From: Chromatiaceae bacterium
GTDB taxonomy: Bacteria > Pseudomonadota > Gammaproteobacteria > Chromatiales > Chromatiaceae
Length of the DNA: 64,000 nucleotides
Reading direction: 5' to 3'
Assembly (NCBI GenBank): GCA_024235215.1
Contig: JACKMU010000010.1
Location: 74,831-138,830, forward strand
Part shown: positions 62,052 to 64,000 of the stretch, in pieces
Position numbering within the stretch: position 1 is the stretch's first letter
Layout of the letters: every line of letters starts with the position of its first letter
Translations under genes and position numbers: made by a program
The notes under the pieces: generated by a model
What the model was told of the DNA's origin: nothing
Seen by the model: the letters and a program-made list of their open reading frames with translations, nothing else
Database searches by the model: none

Positions 62052-63101
62052 TCACGCCCACCGCTTTTTTTCTTCCCCGTTTTCCGATTGTGCCAAATTT
62101 GTGCCAACCAATCTGGCACGGGAAAGATTGTCCGCATACTCAGCCAAATGTTCCACGGATAGGTGGGCATATCGCCTGACCATTTCGTAGTCGGACCATC
62201 CACCCAGTTCCTGCAACACATGCAAGGGCGTACCCTGTTGTACATGCCAACTCGCCCAGGTGTGGCGCAGGTCATGCCACCGGAAGTTATCTATCCCTGT
62301 TCTCACAAGCGCTTTACGCCACGCATGATTATTGGCCCTTGTTACCGGTCTTCCTTTGTAAGTGAATACCCGGGTGCAATGTTTACCGATCTGACGTCGC
62401 AGTACCAAAACAGCTTCTGCATTCAGTGGGACCGGAATGGCTTTACGTGCTTTTGCCTGATCTGCGTGGATCCATGCGCAGCGGCGTTCCAACTCAATCT
62501 GTGACCATTCGAGCTTGATCACATTGGACTCTCTCAGGCCAGTGGCGAGAGTAAAACGTGCCATTTCTGCCAGGTGATCAGGAAGTTCCTCCAATAGCTG
62601 ATCTGCCTCTTCCTTTTTAAGCCAGCGAATGCGACGCTTTGGTTCCGGCAACATTCGAATATGCGGTGCATGTTCCAGCCATCCCCATTCCCGCTCAGCG
62701 CGTCTTAGAATAGCTCTCACCACCTCAAGCATTCGATTTACAGTTGCATTTGAAACGCCGTCAGATATTCTTGATAACGTTAGTTGGTCCACTACATCCC
62801 TGTCGACTTCGTCCAGATATCGGCCATAGAGATGGGGATGAACCCGTCTCAAATGTCCGACGTCTTCATGCAGGGTAACCTTCTCTCCCTGCTTTTCATT
62901 CAGCCAGCGTTCTACAGCTCTTTCCCACTTTTGGCGAGGTATGTCTCCGAGCCTAGAATTTCGCCAAAGATCAGCTTTCAACCGATCGTGGTATTCTTGC
63001 GCTAACTGCCTATTGGCAGTTTTAGCAGACTTGCGTACTCGCTGGCCGTCGGCGGTGCTGAATCGCACCCACCATATATCACCGCGTTTGTAGAGCGACA
63101 T
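62052..63101 (-). CDS. int: tyrosine-type phage integrase
   Basis: This 349-residue integrase has the catalytic set Arg190 (TGLRESNV), His276-x-x-Arg279 (WHDLRHTWASW), Trp302 in place of the usual His, and the nucleophile Tyr311 (RRYAHLS). An N-terminal SAM-like DNA-binding half precedes it. It ends 30 bp from the tRNA-Arg gene and points towards it, the usual layout at an attachment site. It would integrate and, with an excisionase, remove the element that begins here. Confidence 0.94.
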   Translation of the reverse strand: MSLYKRGDIWWVRFSTADGQRVRKSAKTANRQLAQEYHDRLKADLWRNSRLGDIPRQKWERAVERWLNEKQGEKVTLHEDVGHLRRVHPHLYGRYLDEVDRDVVDQLTLSRISDGVSNATVNRMLEVVRAILRRAEREWGWLEHAPHIRMLPEPKRRIRWLKKEEADQLLEELPDHLAEMARFTLATGLRESNVIKLEWSQIELERRCAWIHADQAKARKAIPVPLNAEAVLVLRRQIGKHCTRVFTYKGRPVTRANNHAWRKALVRTGIDNFRWHDLRHTWASWHVQQGTPLHVLQELGGWSDYEMVRRYAHLSVEHLAEYADNLSRARLVGTNLAQSENGEEKKRWA

Positions 63102-63322
63102 GGTTTGATCTCCTGTGCCGTGTCACTTTGCGGTGCTTGCCCACGACTAGGGTATAGCGAACGCAAATAGTCGGCAAGGTCGGCTTCTAAGAAGACCCAC
63201 CGTTTTCCTGGTTTGGCGCCATGGATGGTTCCCAAACTAGCCTTTTGGCGAAGTACGGCTGGGGACATGTGCAAAAACTCAGCAGCTTCATTCAGGTTAA
63301 GAGTTCGGTGCCTTTTATTCAT
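63002..63322 (-). CDS. excisionase-like helix-turn-helix protein
   Basis: This 106-residue protein has an N-terminal MerR/AlpA-like helix-turn-helix (LNEAAEFLHMSPAVLRQKASLGTI then GKRWVFLEADLADYLRSL), the pattern of helper or excisionase proteins beside phage integrases. Its 3' end overlaps the integrase gene by 100 bp in a different frame, suggesting translational coupling. The C-terminal 40 residues are not conserved-looking. Confidence 0.75.
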   Translation of the reverse strand: MNKRHRTLNLNEAAEFLHMSPAVLRQKASLGTIHGAKPGKRWVFLEADLADYLRSLYPSRGQAPQSDTAQEIKPCRSTNAVIYGGCDSAPPTASEYASLLKLPIGS

Positions 63323-63460
63323 TGTATCGACTCTTACAATTGATATAGCTCTGTTGCGGGGATGTGGCTAAGTGATCAGCCAAAACGCAGTAACTAAAGA
63401 AAACATTAGCACGGAGAAAAATTGCGGGGCAAAGGTTAAATGTTTAGCACAGCGGTAAAT

Positions 63461-63483
63461 CCAACGGGTTAGTAACCCGTTGG
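63461..63483. repeat. palindrome, candidate operator
   Basis: CCAACGGGTT and AACCCGTTGG form a 10-bp perfect inverted repeat with a 3-nt centre (AGT). It lies in the non-coding stretch between the excisionase-like and repressor genes. An operator for the repressor is the most natural reading; a terminator is also possible. Confidence 0.5.
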
Positions 63484-63569
63484 TACACATGCGAGAGACC
63501 TAGTGTCCTGGCAAGATTGAAAAACAACCGTGGTGTGTGAGAGCGTGACTGCGCGTAGGCGCGGGGGGC

Positions 63570-64000
63570 TTAGATCATCTCGCCCTTGAATACGACGACA
63601 CCGCAGATCTTGGCGTTTTCACCAATCTCAATGATTCGATCGGGCCAATCCGGGTTGAGTGCCTTGAGGTACTTTCGGCCGCCTTCGATGATCAGTTGCT
63701 TGAACATGGCTTCATCGGCGTCTTCAAGTTTTACGACGACATATTTACCACTCTCAACTACTATTGCCGGGTCAACGAAGATGAGGTCTCCATTGTAGAA
63801 TTTAGGTTCCATGCTGGCACCTTTGACGCGCAGGATGAACGTCCCCTGGCTGCATGGGACGGGGCAGGGCAGGATCTCCTGTGCAACCCGTTGTTCCACA
63901 ACCTCCGGCACTTCTGATATTTCGCAGGCCTGTGCCCATGAGATTAACGGGCAGAGGGTGATGATATCCGCTCCCTTTTCTGCGTTGATCTGAGACGAAA
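63570..64000 (-). CDS. CI/LexA-like phage repressor, S24 peptidase domain (5' end beyond window)
   Basis: The frame is open at the right edge and the visible 143 residues hold a complete S24 domain. The linker reads LCPLISWAQACE, which matches the usual self-cleavage region but has Ala-Cys where Ala-Gly is common. The catalytic Ser is in GASMEPKF and the Lys in GKYVVVKLED. The N-terminal DNA-binding part lies outside. It probably keeps the element repressed and is destroyed in the SOS response. Confidence 0.85.
   Translation of the reverse strand, partial: SSQINAEKGADIITLCPLISWAQACEISEVPEVVEQRVAQEILPCPVPCSQGTFILRVKGASMEPKFYNGDLIFVDPAIVVESGKYVVVKLEDADEAMFKQLIIEGGRKYLKALNPDWPDRIIEIGENAKICGVVVFKGEMI

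Overview
The window looks like chromosome of a free-living or symbiotic gammaproteobacterium. The evidence is LpxH-type lipid A synthesis, the cysS / ppiA-ppiB-lpxH layout, moderately high GC housekeeping DNA, a PEP-CTERM protein, and a sucrose cluster like those of halotolerant methanotrophs and sulfur oxidisers. I cannot name the species from sequence alone. Most genes are ordinary chromosome. The exception is an island of mobile DNA at about 27.2-39.0 kb, and the right edge (61.9-64.0 kb) enters a prophage or integrative element.

Region by region: 1-2.0 kb has a HupE/UreJ-family membrane protein running off the left edge, divergent from a DUF4198 periplasmic protein. 2.0-3.8 kb holds an orphan GHKL-type ATPase and a coiled-coil protein built of 25-residue repeats. 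4.0-11.3 kb has an aldehyde:ferredoxin oxidoreductase and a sucrose cluster (sucrose-phosphate synthase with a phosphatase-like domain, fructokinase, amylosucrase). That cluster ends inside a 166-bp imperfect palindrome. 11.4-19.7 kb has cysS, two cyclophilins, lpxH, a radical SAM/DUF4080 protein, a small alarmone-hydrolase-like HD protein, a secreted alpha/beta hydrolase and a DUF2461 protein. 19.7-26.3 kb has a BMP-type (nucleoside-like) ABC importer divergent from adenine deaminase, together suggesting purine salvage.

26.9-39.0 kb is a nested graveyard of mobile DNA. A PIN-toxin/antitoxin locus is split by an IS3 element (3-bp duplication). An intact IS66 element has a perfect 8-bp duplication. 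A group II intron tail abuts an antitoxin remnant. An integron-type attC site is followed by a ccdA-ccdB cassette. A class-C group II intron reverse transcriptase is broken by two frameshifts and by an IS256 element (8-bp duplication), and that IS256 element is itself broken by a second IS3 element. Last comes a second, intact group II intron.

39.0-48.7 kb returns to chromosome: AcuI/YhdH reductase, DUF4197 protein, N-formylglutamate amidohydrolase and YbdK-type carboxylate-amine ligase (overlapping), a secreted protein with thrombospondin type 3-like calcium repeats, mobB, a PEP-CTERM protein with a clear sigma70 promoter, and an SDR / nucleoside phosphorylase-like / VanZ-like group. 48.8-61.8 kb is a complete glycerol regulon: glpK with an overlapping hybrid histidine kinase on the minus strand and, divergently, glpV, glpR, glpS, glpT, glpP, glpQ, glpU and glpD. 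The 657-bp gap between them contains a sigma70-like promoter and GlpR-like half sites. Glycerol would be imported by the GlpSTPQ(U)V ABC system, phosphorylated by GlpK and oxidised by GlpD. 61.9-64.0 kb has tRNA-Arg(ACG), a tyrosine integrase, an excisionase-like gene and a CI/LexA-like repressor cut by the right edge.
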